A stretch of 64,000 bases of DNA from positions 914,001 to 978,000 of the forward strand of contig JABAKD010000027.1 in NCBI GenBank assembly GCA_012845835.1, given 5' to 3'. The notes beneath the pieces were generated by a model. It ran no database searches, was not told where the DNA came from, and saw only the letters and a list, made by a program, of their open reading frames with translations. Position 1 is the stretch's first letter. The number at the start of each line of letters is the position of its first letter. Position numbers and translations under genes: made by a program. The stretch comes from Undaria pinnatifida (taxonomy: Eukaryota; Sar; Phaeophyceae; Laminariales; Alariaceae). Positions 1 through 10,739 of the stretch are shown here, piece after piece.

Positions 1-205
1 CCGTGCACAGATTGATAAACATCACCCTGCTGACCCTGGCACAAGCCACTATAGTTCTAAGGGAAGTCGCCTACCTATATCCTAAATGAGGACACACACC
101 CAGTAATACGCGCGACCGGGAGTAACACCCACAGCTTGCAAAGACGAGTTTCGACGAAATGTTCGATATCATAGCTGGGGTGCATTTTGTTTTTTATAGT
201 ATCCT
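1..205 (+). repeat. Dispersed repeat C1, truncated at window edge
   Basis: This copy of a roughly 200-bp dispersed repeat is related to copies at 42672-42880, 43378-43590 and, inverted, 52490-52672 and 52705-52895. Shared blocks include a cgcacagattga start, ATATCCTTAATGAGGACAC, and a core reading CTTGCAAAGATGAGTTTCGA. The last block starts a short ORF whose peptide in better copies reads MSFDEIFDLTAG. Here the ORF is decayed. The element class is unknown: no terminal repeats or poly-A were seen. Confidence 0.7.
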
Positions 206-460
206 AAATCAAGGCGCTTATTTCCTAACTTCAGAGGAGACGGTGGGGACAACTCGAAGAACGGCGGCCGATTCCGTTGGCGCCCTGCGATGGGAGGAGC
301 GACACGTGCGATGTCGGTATGAGCTGTTCGTGCACATCACAGCGCACCAGAGATGTTTACCAGAAGGTAACGAAGAACACAACATTCTATGCTGTGAACG
401 AGCGGGCAAGAGGGCACTATAAAGGAGGGTGGAGGACCGGCCGACACCTCTGCTCGATAC

Positions 461-560
461 ACTACTACTACTACTACTGCTACTACTGCTACTACTGCTA
501 CTACTACTACTGCTACTACTGCTACTACTACTACTGCTACTACTACTACTACTGCTGCAA
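461..560. repeat. Trinucleotide tract (CTA/CTG)n
   Basis: An interrupted ACT/GCT microsatellite. The long Ser, Leu and Tyr ORFs around it on both strands come from the repeat and are not taken as genes. The rest of 206-460 and 561-770 shows no supported feature. Confidence 0.9.
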
Positions 561-779
561 ACTACTGCCACTACTACTGCTGCTTGTACTGTGTACTTCG
601 TACGAGTGTATAGCAGGTACAAGGTTCCCGTTGAGGATGTGGTTGGCTTGAATCTCGGGGGTGTTGCAAGTTCGACAGGAAAAGTAACCAGCCACCGCGC
701 AAGTAAACCGTGCGAGCAACGCCGACTAGCCCAAACGAGTGGCCACTTCAGCGTATATATCACGAAGGCCGAAGGGGCT

Positions 780-975
780 CTACAACAACAGTCCACTACT
801 GCCGGAGGTACCGTACAACAACACCACTACAACACCACTACAGAAGCAATACAACAGCACTACAGAAGCACTACAACAGCGCTACAACAGCACTGCAGCA
901 GCACTACAGCACTACGCAGCACTAAAACAGTACCACAACAGCACTACAACAGCACCACAACAGCACTACAGCACT
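780..975. repeat. Degenerate ACAACAGCACT minisatellite
   Basis: Irregular tandem units of about 11-15 bp built from CTACAACAGCAC. From 976 to about 1390 I see nothing supportable. Confidence 0.75.
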
Positions 976-1394
976 TGGCTCAACGCTCAACGCTCGACGA
1001 AAAAAGTAGAACTCGCCGAGGATGGCAGCACTTGTATTGCTGGGCTCTAGGCTCCATAGCTCCAACGAGGCAACCGTAAAACAAATCGCACGGTATGCGT
1101 AGTGCTAGGCCTTACATCTTTCCGCGCGACGATCGTATGTACCACGAAGCTATGTACCTCGTGCATATTTGTATATATTCAGTGAGCAATTGTGAAGGCC
1201 ATGTATGCTTCGCACATGTATACGTAGGGTGCAGGTTGCGACGCTGGTTGCGTACGCAGAGTAAGGGTTCAATTGTTTCGGTGTGTACACGGTCTGCTAA
1301 TAGCGAGGGATCGGTCCATTGAACAAAACGAAAAAACAAAAGTTCGTAGATTGTGCTGCACAGAAGGCGCCCACCGGTAAGAAATATCGACTTC

Positions 1395-1552
1395 AATCTC
1401 GCGGCGAGGCTCAACTTCTCATATTGTGAAAATATTATAAACACGCCAGCTGTGAGTTCGATAGCTTTGGGGTCGATACTCATCTTTGCAAGCTGCGTGA
1501 TACACCTGCCGCTCGTTCGTCCTATGTATGATGTTGTCAGGGTGAACATCAA
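1395..1552 (-). repeat. Dispersed repeat C2
   Basis: Minus-strand copy of a repeat related to C1 through the core TCACGCAGCTTGCAAAGATG, but with different flanks. It is followed by an open frame reading MSIDPKAIELTAG. Other copies lie at 10150-10240, 23325-23420 and, in the same orientation as this one, 31300-31540. The 31.3-kb copy also shares the flanking block ending in GGTGAACA. Confidence 0.65.
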
Positions 1553-1698
1553 TGGTCACCTGTCCCTAGCGATGAGTACAGTGTTAAGTCGGAGGTCATA
1601 CCTTAGCAACAGAATGATAATGACTCTACGCGGTTACTACGACAACAAGAACGCACCGCTTAGGCGCTGCTGTCAATGCCAGCGGGATTCCCCTTCTC

Positions 1699-2227
1699 TT
1701 AGTAACGCTCCCAAAGAAACATGAAAAATCGGTCAGGCGTTATTTCTAATTCATCCGTATATCCTGCATACCTAGTTGACGCAGTGTCCCTTGAAGGCAA
1801 GACGCCCCTGCGCCTCTTCGACAGGCCGGTCCCGTAGTTTAGAGCGGTCGCCCGCATCTCGACATTCCTCGTCTCCAAAGCATCTCGAGCGCGGTGACCG
1901 GCGGCGGCGTTGTTTATTTCACTGTTAACGCCGTCAGCACCGATGCTATTATACAAGTTGTTGTTACTCGCCCCGTCCGAAAGAGCTGATGCCGGCCGGA
2001 ATGTCTCCGCTAGTACCGTGTCATTGATGGACCTCGCCCTTGTCTGTCTTCGCCACACGTGCTCCCTCCTCGAGGTCGTCTTGCCCAACTGTCGAGCACC
2101 GTTCGTAGCAGGGGTTCCGGGCGAAATAACCCCCAGACTGTTCACGCCGTTCGTCAAAGAGTCGATATGTCCGATGTTAAGCCGTTGCGCCTTCAGGCTG
2201 TCATGCGTCGTCCTCGTGTTAACCGCG

Positions 2228-2275
<48 letters not shown>

Positions 2276-3442
2276 CTCGCGTATACCTCATCTTGCCGCT
2301 CGTGGCGAGAAGAGGACGCGGCAGCCCCGCCGGCCGCGGCAGCACCGCTCGGAAAATGTAGTTGCCGCGGACGACTTCCTGCGCGGTGGTCACGTGCATT
2401 CGCTGCCGCGAGACTCTCCCAGCTCGAGCGGTCACCCCGGCTGCCACGGCCACTACCTCCAGCAGGATAACAATGCCTTCTGCCAACCTCTTGCATCCAT
2501 GCTCGACCCCTAGTTGGCCCTTCCATACCAGCAGTAGAGCCGGTAGCCCATGTTCGTCGAAAGGCGTCGTTGGCATCGGACGGTGCCGTCCCCATATCGC
2601 TCCCTGCGCCCGCCGCGGACTCCGAGTTTATCGGGATGGGAAGGCGCGGGCGTCGAGGTAACGCCGGAGGAAGTCGTTCTCCATGACTCACTGGGGTGGA
2701 GGGGATTCGTCTGATGAGTCGGTACGGGCTGCCGACCCGCTTGGCCTCGCGGTCTTGCTCGTTGACACCACAGTGGCTATCAGAACCTCTGAAGCGTTTC
2801 GTCCCGAAGTGCTTGCACCCCTGGCGGGTAGGGCCTAGGGTATCGTGAGATGAGCCGCTGGTTCCGGGAATGCTGCCGTCCGAGGGCAACAGCGAGTAGG
2901 CCGCTGCCGGCGATGACGACGAATCGCCGCCCGCGTATTCGTTCGTATAGTGGCCATCGTTGCTGTCGCCTTCCTCTGCTCCCGCGAGCGGCTCCCACGC
3001 GAAACGCACCCGCCGGTTTGCCGGTGCACGTCCGACGGCGGTGTCCCCCAGGTCGTGTTGCATGCGCCCCTCTGAGAGCTGGAAGCTTTCTGGCGGCCAA
3101 TAGTGGTGTGAGCGAAGTGGTAGATCAGAACCATCCCGGGATACCGGGGCATTCTGAGGTGTCTGTAGTGCCTCTCGGGACGTCGTCGGGATAGAGACGA
3201 CATCGCCGTCGGAAACGTCGACAGCAGCAGCGGCGGCTGCGGAAGAAGAGGAGGCGCCGAGAGACAGTGATCCTGAGCTGGCGGGGTAGACGGCGCTGGT
3301 CCGTCGGGGAGCATCGACTTGCTGCGCTGCACCGCTTGTGGAAGCTGTTGTCGTGGCAAGCTGCTCAGCGACCTCGTACGAAGGTGGTTGTTCGTCAGTG
3401 CTACTCATCATGAAGGCGACGGACATCCGAACTGCCGTACGA

Positions 3443-3486
<44 letters not shown>

Positions 3487-3501
3487 AGCCGGCTCCGCCA
3501 T
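1699..3501 (-). CDS. Unrecognised Ser/Ala-rich protein, 600 aa
   Basis: A single uninterrupted frame on minus. I place the start at the ATG at 3501, in the context GCGAATGGCGG; the frame is open upstream, but without an ATG. The product begins MAEPASSS, followed by a poly-Ser run, a PPSYEVAEQL stretch containing a PPxY motif (a known WW-domain ligand class), a poly-Ala run near residue 90, a long low-complexity acidic/basic middle and a second poly-Ser run near residue 430. No enzyme domain or membrane segment is visible. Length and unbroken frame favour a real gene, but the simple-sequence runs make it less certain than length suggests. It lies head to head with the ORF at 3815, 313 bp apart. 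It could be one exon of a larger gene. Confidence 0.5.
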
Positions 3502-3814
3502 TCGCAAGCGAGAATTACACTCCAGTTGCAGACGGAGATCAAGGACTGAGCACTGAGTCCTTTTGGCCCATCCCGTGAGCACGCTGGCTAATGTCGGCAG
3601 CGGGGCTGCAAATTATGAGCAGGTTTTTACTCCGAAGAGTCGGACCTCGTTTCTTCGCCGCGCGGCGAAAACGGCGAAAAACTGCGAAACGATCGGGTCA
3701 GGAGTTTAACAAGAACTGAAGGGCTCTAAAGCACGGGACTTTGAACTTTTTCTCCCCCCGAAGAATACGAAATCAAACATATCCAAGCCTGGCAAGGCAG
3801 GGCAGGGCATCGGC
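3502..3814. promoter_or_regulatory. Possible shared promoter between divergent ORFs
   Basis: Gap of 313 bp between the minus-strand ORF starting at 3501 and the plus-strand ORF starting at 3815. It contains a purine-rich block (GGCGAAAACGGCGAAAAACT near 3665-3685) and no clear TATA box. The promoter role is inferred from geometry only. Confidence 0.25.
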
Positions 3815-4153
3815 ATGGAGGTGCGGTGGAGACTGTTCGCGCGTGACGTGCTGTCAATGCCCACAGACGACGATGGCGAGTTTCTGTTCGGCAGGCCGCC
3901 GCGTCCGGTCCGAGGCTTGAGACTTTTGGGTGTGGTAGTGCACAGGTTTCGCTCAAGATCGCTTCTGGATCTCGATAAGGGAGGAGCTGATAGTAGTACA
4001 GACGGCGGCTGCGGTGCTGGTGGTGGTGGCAGCGGAGGTGGTGGTGTAAACGGAGAATCTGGTTCTCTGGCAGTTGGTGAGTTGGTGATTGGGATGGGGT
4101 TATCTATGATCTCAGGGTTGATCTCAGGGTTGTCGCAAATATTAATCGAATAA
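3815..4153 (+). CDS. Short ORF, possible Stn1-like OB-fold start
   Basis: Open frame of 112 aa from a good ATG (CGGCATGGAGG). Residues 1-55 run from MEVRWRLFARDVLSM through GRPPRPVRGLRLLGVVVHRF to SLLDLDKGG. This order (hydrophobic strand with an Asp, then GR..R, then LGVVV, then LDxG) is what the first OB-fold strands of Stn1-type telomere proteins look like. The similarity is short and judged by eye. After residue 55 the frame turns into Gly/Ser-rich sequence and ends, so an intron may begin there or the ORF may be spurious. No second exon was found downstream. Confidence 0.3.
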   Translation: MEVRWRLFARDVLSMPTDDDGEFLFGRPPRPVRGLRLLGVVVHRFRSRSLLDLDKGGADSSTDGGCGAGGGGSGGGGVNGESGSLAVGELVIGMGLSMISGLISGLSQILIE

Positions 4154-4539
4154 CAGCGTTATTATTAGACTATCAATAATACACTAATTACGGTGCTACT
4201 TCTATTAGACTATATTAATGTTGGTATCACCAGTACGAAATAGAGCTGCACCCTGTACCACTGGACCCTGGACCTTCGTGCCGTATCTATCATGCGTCAT
4301 GCGCACGGGCATGACACCATATTAGTAATGCATGATGCATGGCACACGAGAGAAAGCACACGCTGTTGAGCGTTGAGCGCAGTGTACGCTGCCATCTCAT
4401 TCCCCGCACACAGCAGTCAACGCGAACATAGTATGATATTTCCATGGGCAGCACAGCGATACGATGAAATATAATACCAGGAACAAGTTGGCACCTGGTG
4501 AGCGTTTTGCACACCCCGGACAGCTCATGAGTTAGCTCA
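4154..4539. other. No gene seen
   Basis: AT-rich with scattered ATTATTA runs at the start, then unremarkable sequence. No splice-flanked conserved segment or repeat family recognised. Confidence 0.5.
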
Positions 4540-4990
4540 TCCATCGTGTATAGCTCACGCGCTCAAAACATGTGCATATGAGCTATCGATAATAGATCAC
4601 CCTTCCAAAACATGTGCAGATGAGCTATTCGCCTATAGTTCAAGCCGGGGAAGCGTGTGCAGCTCATGTAGCTCGTATAGCTCATTCCGGGACGAATGAG
4701 CTAGCTCATATAGCTCTTAAAGCTCACCTTGGTGAAATATGTGCGGATGAGCTATCCTGTATAACTCAAGCTTTGAAAGTTTGTGCAGGTGAGCTACCGT
4801 CTATAGCTCAAGTCGGGAAAACATGTGCAGATGAGCTACCGTCTATAGCTCAAGCCGGCAAAACAGGTACAGGTGAGCTATGCTCTATAGCTCAAGCGTT
4901 CAAATCATGTGCAGATGAGCTATTCCCTATTGCTCACCTCATGAACGTTGCTCATTGTAGCTTTCAGGGCAAAACATGCAGGTGCTTAGA
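4540..4990. repeat. 42-bp AGCT-rich hairpin array 1
   Basis: Tandem units of 42 bp in the style AAACATGTGCAGATGAGCTA followed by a few bases and TATAGCTCA plus a variable spacer. Each unit holds the inverted pair GAGCTAT/ATAGCTC. Because 42 is a multiple of three, one plus-strand frame stays open from 4614 to 4997 and repeats a 14-residue motif, KTCADELPSIAQAG. A second array with the same unit is at 7356-7805. Whether it is translated is not shown. Confidence 0.85.
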
Positions 4991-5194
4991 TGTGTAGATG
5001 AACAAGCCTGGCCTCCGGGACGAGTGCGAATATAGGTTATACAGCTCACCATCCAGGCGAGACTTCAACGTCGGTACCTGCGACAGTATCGCACTCCCTT
5101 TCAACGTCAAAAAAGGTATACCTGGTATACTGTAGCCGATATTAATACTTGGTATCCTTATTACTTCGAAGTATATAATAAGCTAACGTCGTGG

Positions 5195-5520
5195 TAGTGG
5201 CGTTTTTTCAGATCTTTGGAAATACCTTGGTTATAACACCCCCCCCAAAAAGCTGTGACTCCCGAGCTCCACTCGGCCTCCGGCGGCCTCGCGGTGCCGC
5301 CACGTCCCATCCGCACAGCATCCCTACGACGTGCCGGCGAAAGAACGGGCGTCGGTGCCCCACCTCGGCGAGGGGGGAGCGTCGAAATCGCCCTCCCGGG
5401 GAAGGCTCGCTTGCCCCCCCCCCCCCCCGCTTTTTCTTCGTCGCTGCCCGCTTTTGTTTTTTTCCGAACTTCAACTATATTAAACTTTCGAATTGCTTAT
5501 TGGCCACTTGAGCCATGGAC
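5195..5520. other. GC-rich block with a poly-C run
   Basis: Local GC island ending in a run of about 16 C near 5416 and then a T-rich stretch. ORFs exist on both strands, but none has recognisable content. No gene called. Confidence 0.4.
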
Positions 5521-5704
5521 ACGAGATGACAAGCGCGCCTGCGTCAACAGCAAGCACAGCAACACCAGGACCAATCACAGCAGCGTCCAGCCGTCGCCGC
5601 TCGCCGTGCGCAGAATCGGCAACGCGAGCGCTTTTCGCTTGGCCCCCGGCGTGGCGATAAATAATAAACAATTGCAAATCCCGCCCAGCCCGAGAGCATT
5701 GTAA

Positions 5705-6330
5705 CCAACGAATCGGCTGCTGCTCACCTGTCAGGTGTATTGCTATACGTACTGCTGCATTGCTGTACTGCTGTGCTGGGTAGGTCCGTGGGTGGATGGT
5801 GGGTGGTGGGTGGGTGGTAGATGGCGGCTCGCTCGCTCCCCGAGATGGCCGAGTATCGTCAAAAATGAACCCCTCCCCGTCTGTTTCCTGTTTCATACAA
5901 GGTGCTCATGAAACAACCAACTAACTGCTCCCTGCGTACCAGGCGTACTGCTGTACGTACTGCTGCACTGCTGTACTGCTGTATGTAGTAAAGGTATGGG
6001 TGTAGGGTGCACTGCGTCGTCCGTGGTGGGTGGGTGGGCCGTTCTGTACGTGGGAGTCTTTTTTCGTCCTGTGGGAGATGAACCATTTTTTTTTTCTAAA
6101 ATACCGGCCTCCCACTGGTGCTTGGGAGTACCACCGTCCCCACTGCTGCACTCCTCTGTCCTTGCTACCGTACGTACTGCTGCCCTGCCGTGCTGCTGCC
6201 CTGTTATTACCTTGTTTTTTTTTGTACTTACATGCAGAGGATGATATCTATACTACCGTACGTACTGCTGTACTGCCGTACTGCCCTGTTATTATTTTGT
6301 TATTGTAGTAATTGCATACAGAGGATGATA
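5705..6330 (+). repeat. Tandem repeat family E (three degenerate units)
   Basis: Units of about 230 bp contain a TACGTACTGCTG block followed by GGTGGGTGGG runs and AAATACCGGCCT. Inverted relatives form a two-unit tandem at 19447-19885. Boundaries are approximate. The stretch 6331-6669 shows nothing else. Confidence 0.55.
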
Positions 6331-6669
6331 CAGCACCTTTTTGTCCGCCATACCGGCCGGGTTACCACTATTAAGACCGTACTTGCCACGCATATCACAG
6401 CATTAGCATTTTACTTCGTTGAACACATAACAGCAGTAGTCAATGCGGCCATATTGACACACAGCAGCATTTGAAATCCGTGCATCCCAATCCCTCCAAC
6501 ACGGCTTCGCGTAGCCTACCACAAGGTGCCAAATAAACAAAAAACACAAGACGCAAAGATAAAAAAAATCATGTGCATCGCCCAAAAAAAGCAAAAAAGA
6601 GACGAACAAGCAGATACATGACAACAGCACAGAATATCTACCGCTGCCCCCCATTCATCCCCAAGGCTT

Positions 6670-7059
6670 CTAGCCCGAGCCTTTCCCTGCGGGGTCACCG
6701 CAGCCGGCGTTAACGCTCTCTTCGCCCGCAGACCCCGCCTCGCCCGCAAAAAGGGCGGCCACCTCCGCCTTCGGGTTGGAGACTTAGACAGACGACGAGG
6801 TGCCGTCTGGAGCGCCTGCTCAGTTGAGAGAGCCGGCACTTCAATGAGAATGTATTCGATGTTTCGGTTGAGGAACATGACTATCTCGGCGTAGGCCGCA
6901 GACAGGCTGCTCTGAGTCCCCCCGTCATGAGATGCCCGTCCGTGCAACAGTCCCTCTCCAGGACGGCAGAAGACGCCAGCATAAGAGCAGTACGCGAGCC
7001 ACGCGGGCCATGTTCGGGTAGATCGGCTGCCCCTCGTTGGCCCAAAACGAGGGCAGGTC
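6670..7059 (-). pseudogene. hAT transposase C-terminal relic
   Basis: Reading minus from 7059, three frames in turn give the hAT dimerisation region: DLPSFWANEGQPIYPNMARV in the first frame; then ASSAVLERDCCTDGHLMT; then SSLSAAYAEIVMFLNRNIEY. The order (W.....YP...ARVA, ASSA..ER, S.L......FLN) is the classic hAT C-terminus. A third shift would give a Gly/Ala-rich end and a TAG at 6670-6672. At least two frameshifts, and no DDE core in view upstream, mark it as a truncated, dead copy. It could be a source-family relative of the hAT-like elements at 9424, 38255 and 46100, but that link is inference. Confidence 0.7.
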
Positions 7060-7355
7060 ATGCTAGGCGTGTTGTGTTGTGTTGTATGTGCATGCGTGCG
7101 AGCTCTTGTTTGTGGTTGGCAGTTGTGGGTGGCAGGTGCCTCGATTGAGTTGAGTTGAGTTTTACTTGGTCGGGTGGTGCATGGGCACGGTTGATGGTTA
7201 TGGTTGTGCCGGAAAAACACACCCACCGGTACTCTGTCTATCTATCTGGCATATTGAGAACAGAGAAGGCTCCGATCTCGTATATAAAAAATGTACCGGT
7301 ATGGATGTTTGTGTTGTCATGGTGTGGTGTGTATGTGCTGGTACCTGGGATACGC

Positions 7356-7805
7356 AGCAGCTCATGAGCTAGCTCATGTAGCTGTTATAGCTCACGACCT
7401 CAAAACATGTGCAGATGAGCTATCCTCTATAGCTCAGGCCTCGAAAACATGTGCAGATGAGCTATCGTCTTTAGCTCAAGCTTTGAAAACATGTACATAT
7501 AAGCTATCGACTATAGCTCACCCTTTGAAAACATGTGCAGATGAGCTATCGCCTATAGCTCCAGCATTGAAAACATGTGCTGATCATGTAGCTCCTATAG
7601 CTCATCCAAGGCCAAATGAGCTAGCTCATGTAGCTCGTGTAGCTCATCCTGGGCAAACATGTGCGGATGAGCTATCGGCTATAGCTCACTCTTCCAAAGC
7701 ATGTGCAGATGAGCTACCTTCTGTGGCTCAAGCCGGGAAAACATGTGCAGCTCATGTAGCTCCCGTAGCTCAACGGTGAGCTACCGTCGAAAATAGCTAG
7801 CTCGA
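7356..7805. repeat. 42-bp AGCT-rich hairpin array 2
   Basis: Second array of the unit seen at 4540-4990, with about ten units and short inserts such as CATGAGCTAGCTCATG. The same plus-strand frame is open through the array (7291-7779) and repeats KTCADELSSIAQA. The intervening sequence between the arrays is unrelated, so they are separate loci of one repeat. Confidence 0.85.
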
Positions 7806-9145
7806 GCTATGGTGAGCTGATCCGTCCGGGGTGTGGAGTTTTGTATACTGTACTTAGTACACGTGAGGAAGAATCAAATTGGTCAATCAGATGTGGGTCA
7901 TACAGCAGCGGTTGATCATATCGTACATACATACCAGTGCGTCGTACAGCAGCAGGGTTACGAGGTACGTGCGTGCGATTACATTGCAGTGTTTTCGAAC
8001 AACGTTCTGTGCAAAAAATACTTCTCCAGAAGGCAGGATGTGCGATACTTTTCACCCAAGAACGGCAAAAAAATACTTTATCGAAGGTAGGAATTGATCA
8101 AACGTACCTTTTGTCTCTCTGTTTCTCATTGGCCCACAGCGCACCGAGCATTCGTCCGACGCAGCTCTAATCACTAATTACGGAGCATCTTCCATGCCTG
8201 GCACGCACCACCATCTGCCTACTGCTTGCTGCATCGACACAGCAACAGCTGAGAGCACACAGACTCGAGAGGTGTAGCTAGAGTATGACGTGGATGAACT
8301 CTGTTGGGGTATGCCAGCGGGTCGCCCGGAGGCCCGCTGCTACGACGGTGCGCTCTCGCCCGCTTGGTATCGTGGAGAAGGCGTCGCTCTGAAATCGCTA
8401 CTCTTACTGGTGCTCGTACCTCCATGCTGGTATCATAGACCGTGACAACAGGACAGCTCGTGTATCATTTCAATTCCACCACACCGCGATAGCAGCAGCA
8501 GTTGCTGCGCGGTGTGAGGCCGCTGCGTCTAGGTGTCGGGCACCGGGCATGCGCGGAACGGAGCGCGCCGACGCGATGGCCCGCGTACGCTGAGCGCAGC
8601 AGCAAGCAGCAAGCAGCAGCAGCAGTACAACGAGAAGATGATCATACGAAGCCGCTCTCAAAATTGAAAAACCCCAAAATAGAAGCTGTTGCTGTTGCCG
8701 GCGCTGGTGCCGGTGCTGGTGCTGCTTATAACTGTTGCTCAAGCGGGTGTTGCTTCTATCTGCCGCTAGCTGTGCTTCCGCTAGCTGTGCTGCTGCTTGC
8801 TGTGGTGGGATAGCAGCGGCGACATTACGGTTCACTCTGCCGCCTCCGCCGTTGCTTGGCTACCGTCGCTACTCGTACTCTATTTTTTGTGCTCTTTTTT
8901 TGTGCTTCGTTCGTTTTTGTATTTCACCTTGTTGCCGCACATCCCCACATCCCCGCTCAATTTTGACTCAATTTTGCATGCGTCGCCTGCAGGTTGTTGT
9001 TTACTTCCAGCGCAAACACACTAAAATCATGATGGGAAGATATTTCACTTATTTTAGCGCAAGAAAGGTATTTTTCCGAAGCATGTTTTCGTAAACACTC
9101 TATCATGCAAAGAATAAGCGACAGCTGCCGGCGTATATGTGCGGT
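7806..9145. other. No gene seen; GCTGCT and GCTGGTGCC tracts
   Basis: Mostly unique-looking sequence. Near 8600-8820 are CAG/GCT and GCTGGTGCC short tandem tracts with matching low-complexity ORFs on both strands. No splice-flanked or conserved protein segment recognised. Confidence 0.45.
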
Positions 9146-9375
9146 GTTCGCCTTAAACTGAGATGTTTCCACCCATCTACGTCCAGCACAACCGGTGTCC
9201 GTGTCGGTGCCTCCTAGAGAGACGAAGTCTGCTACTACTCGTACTGTTGCCAAAAATCCCGGGACAGAGATAAACATTGCAAATGCAGCAAGGTGATTTG
9301 GCCATGCAATGCCAACCGCAATGATCACGCGGGCGAAAAACAAATGCAAGCGAGCACACCAGACAATTTGCAAAA
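9146..9375 (+). repeat. Dispersed repeat B without SINE
   Basis: Contains CCACCCATCTACGTCCAGCA, then TAGAGAGACGA, then a right part ATTGCAAATGCAGCAAGG and ATTTGGCCATGCAATG. The same left and right parts occur at 11636-12175 and 57575-58075, but there a SINE sits between them. This copy is the apparently uninterrupted form. Confidence 0.65.
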
Positions 9376-9811
9376 ACTAAAAAAACTGAAGCAAGAAAAG
9401 AAGAAGAAAAATAAGAAAAAATCCAGGAGTTTTCACGGGTCAGGTCGAACCTCGCGGGTTGGGTTGGGTCGGGTCGGGTCGGGTCGAAACACGTGACCCG
9501 GCAAGACGCGTGAGATATCAATAACCTTCTGACCCGACCCGACCCGACCCGTGAGTTTTCAAGACCTTTTGACCCGACCTGACCAGACGCGTGAGATTTC
9601 GAACCCTCACGACCCAACCCGATCTGAGCCGTGAGAGGTTATTGCCACGTCCTGACCCGACCCGACCCGATCCGCCGGGCTTCGAGAGACCCGCAAGAGC
9701 AGGTCATGTCGCGAATCGAACCACCTTGACGCGCGAGTTTCTTTCTCCCGACCCACGGGTTCGACCAGTGGATCGGACCCACGGGTTGACGTTTCGAAAA
9801 TATTTGAATCT

Positions 9812-9985
9812 ATCTGTGTGTTTATCTGTTTGTTTGTCTGTGTTTATCTGTGTGGTTATCTGTGTGTTTATCTGTGTGTTTATCTGTGTGTTTATCTGTG
9901 TGTTTATCTGTGTGTTTATCTATGTGTTTGTCTGTGTGTTTATCTGTGTGTTTTTCATTTGTGTGTTTATCTGTGTGTTTGTGCC
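9812..9985. repeat. 12-bp tandem array (TGTGTGTTTATC)n
   Basis: About 14 units of TGTGTGTTTATC or one-base variants, inside the hAT-like element. The Cys/Val-rich ORFs over it are repeat artefacts. Confidence 0.85.
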
Positions 9986-10149
9986 CCGCAGTGACAGGTG
10001 ATCTGGATGCAATGGGTATGGGTAGATCTGGGCATGAATTTACACAGTTGGCGTATGAATATGGTCAAGAAGTAATATTATCCTGTTCAACCTGAAAAAC
10101 ACAAACAAAACAACCCCAGGGGATCCTTATACCTTTCAAAGGATAAAAA

Positions 10150-10240
10150 CTCGCGACACCGGAGTATCACGCAGTTTGCAAAGATGAGTATCCACCCTTG
10201 GGTTGATCGGACTCACAGCTGACGTGTTTGAAACAATTAT
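10150..10240 (+). repeat. Dispersed repeat C2, short copy
   Basis: Carries the core GGAGTATCACGCAGTTTGCA followed by AAGATGAGTATC and GCTGACGTGTTTGAA, closely matching the copy at 23325-23420. Confidence 0.7.
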
Positions 10241-10739
10241 ATCGAACTTGTGAATATGATAAAAAAAGGGTATCAAAACCACAGAGGCCCTCGGATAGGA
10301 AATAGCAAGGATTAAATGCATTGGGTCCGCTATCAGATCTACGGGTTTTACTCGCTGGTCAGAACAAAACGACTATCAGGTCAAAGTGGCCTGACCCGTG
10401 AGATGACGCGTATCTCGCGGGTCGGGACCCGACCGAGGTTTCGCGAGTTTTCAAAACCTCTTGACCCGACCCAACCCGACTCAACTCGACCCACCAGATT
10501 CATAATCTCGTGACCCAAGGCAACCCGCGATATTTAAAATATCTCGACACGACCCGACCCGCGATTTTTCACAACATCTTGACCCGACCCGGGCGAATTT
10601 TTACAACCTCTTGACCCGACCCGACCCGACTCGACCCGACCCGTGACATTTCAAACCCTATTGACCCAACCCGGCCCGACCCGACCCGACCCGAACCGTG
10701 GGTCAAGCCATCACCCGCGAAAAGCCCTGAAAAGAACAA

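Larger units (their letters stand above)
9424..10729. mobile_element. hAT-like non-autonomous element, degenerate
   Basis: Left end CAGGAGTTTTCACGGGTC and right end, read inward, CAGGGCTTTTCGCGGGT: imperfect versions of the ends of the intact element at 38255-39918. Both ends are lined with GGGTC/GACCC subterminal repeats (9450-9690 and 10390-10700). The flanks AAAAAATC and AAAAGAAC are only an approximate 8-bp duplication. The interior carries a 12-bp tandem array and a C2 repeat. No transposase coding. Confidence 0.5.

Noticed and set aside
429-1079. 216-aa ORF on plus and 192-aa poly-Ser ORF on minus
   Set aside because: Both are driven by CTA/CTG and ACAACAGC repeats; no conserved content.
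6516-7226. 236-aa minus ORF as a gene
   Set aside because: It is one of three frames of the hAT relic extended by chance.
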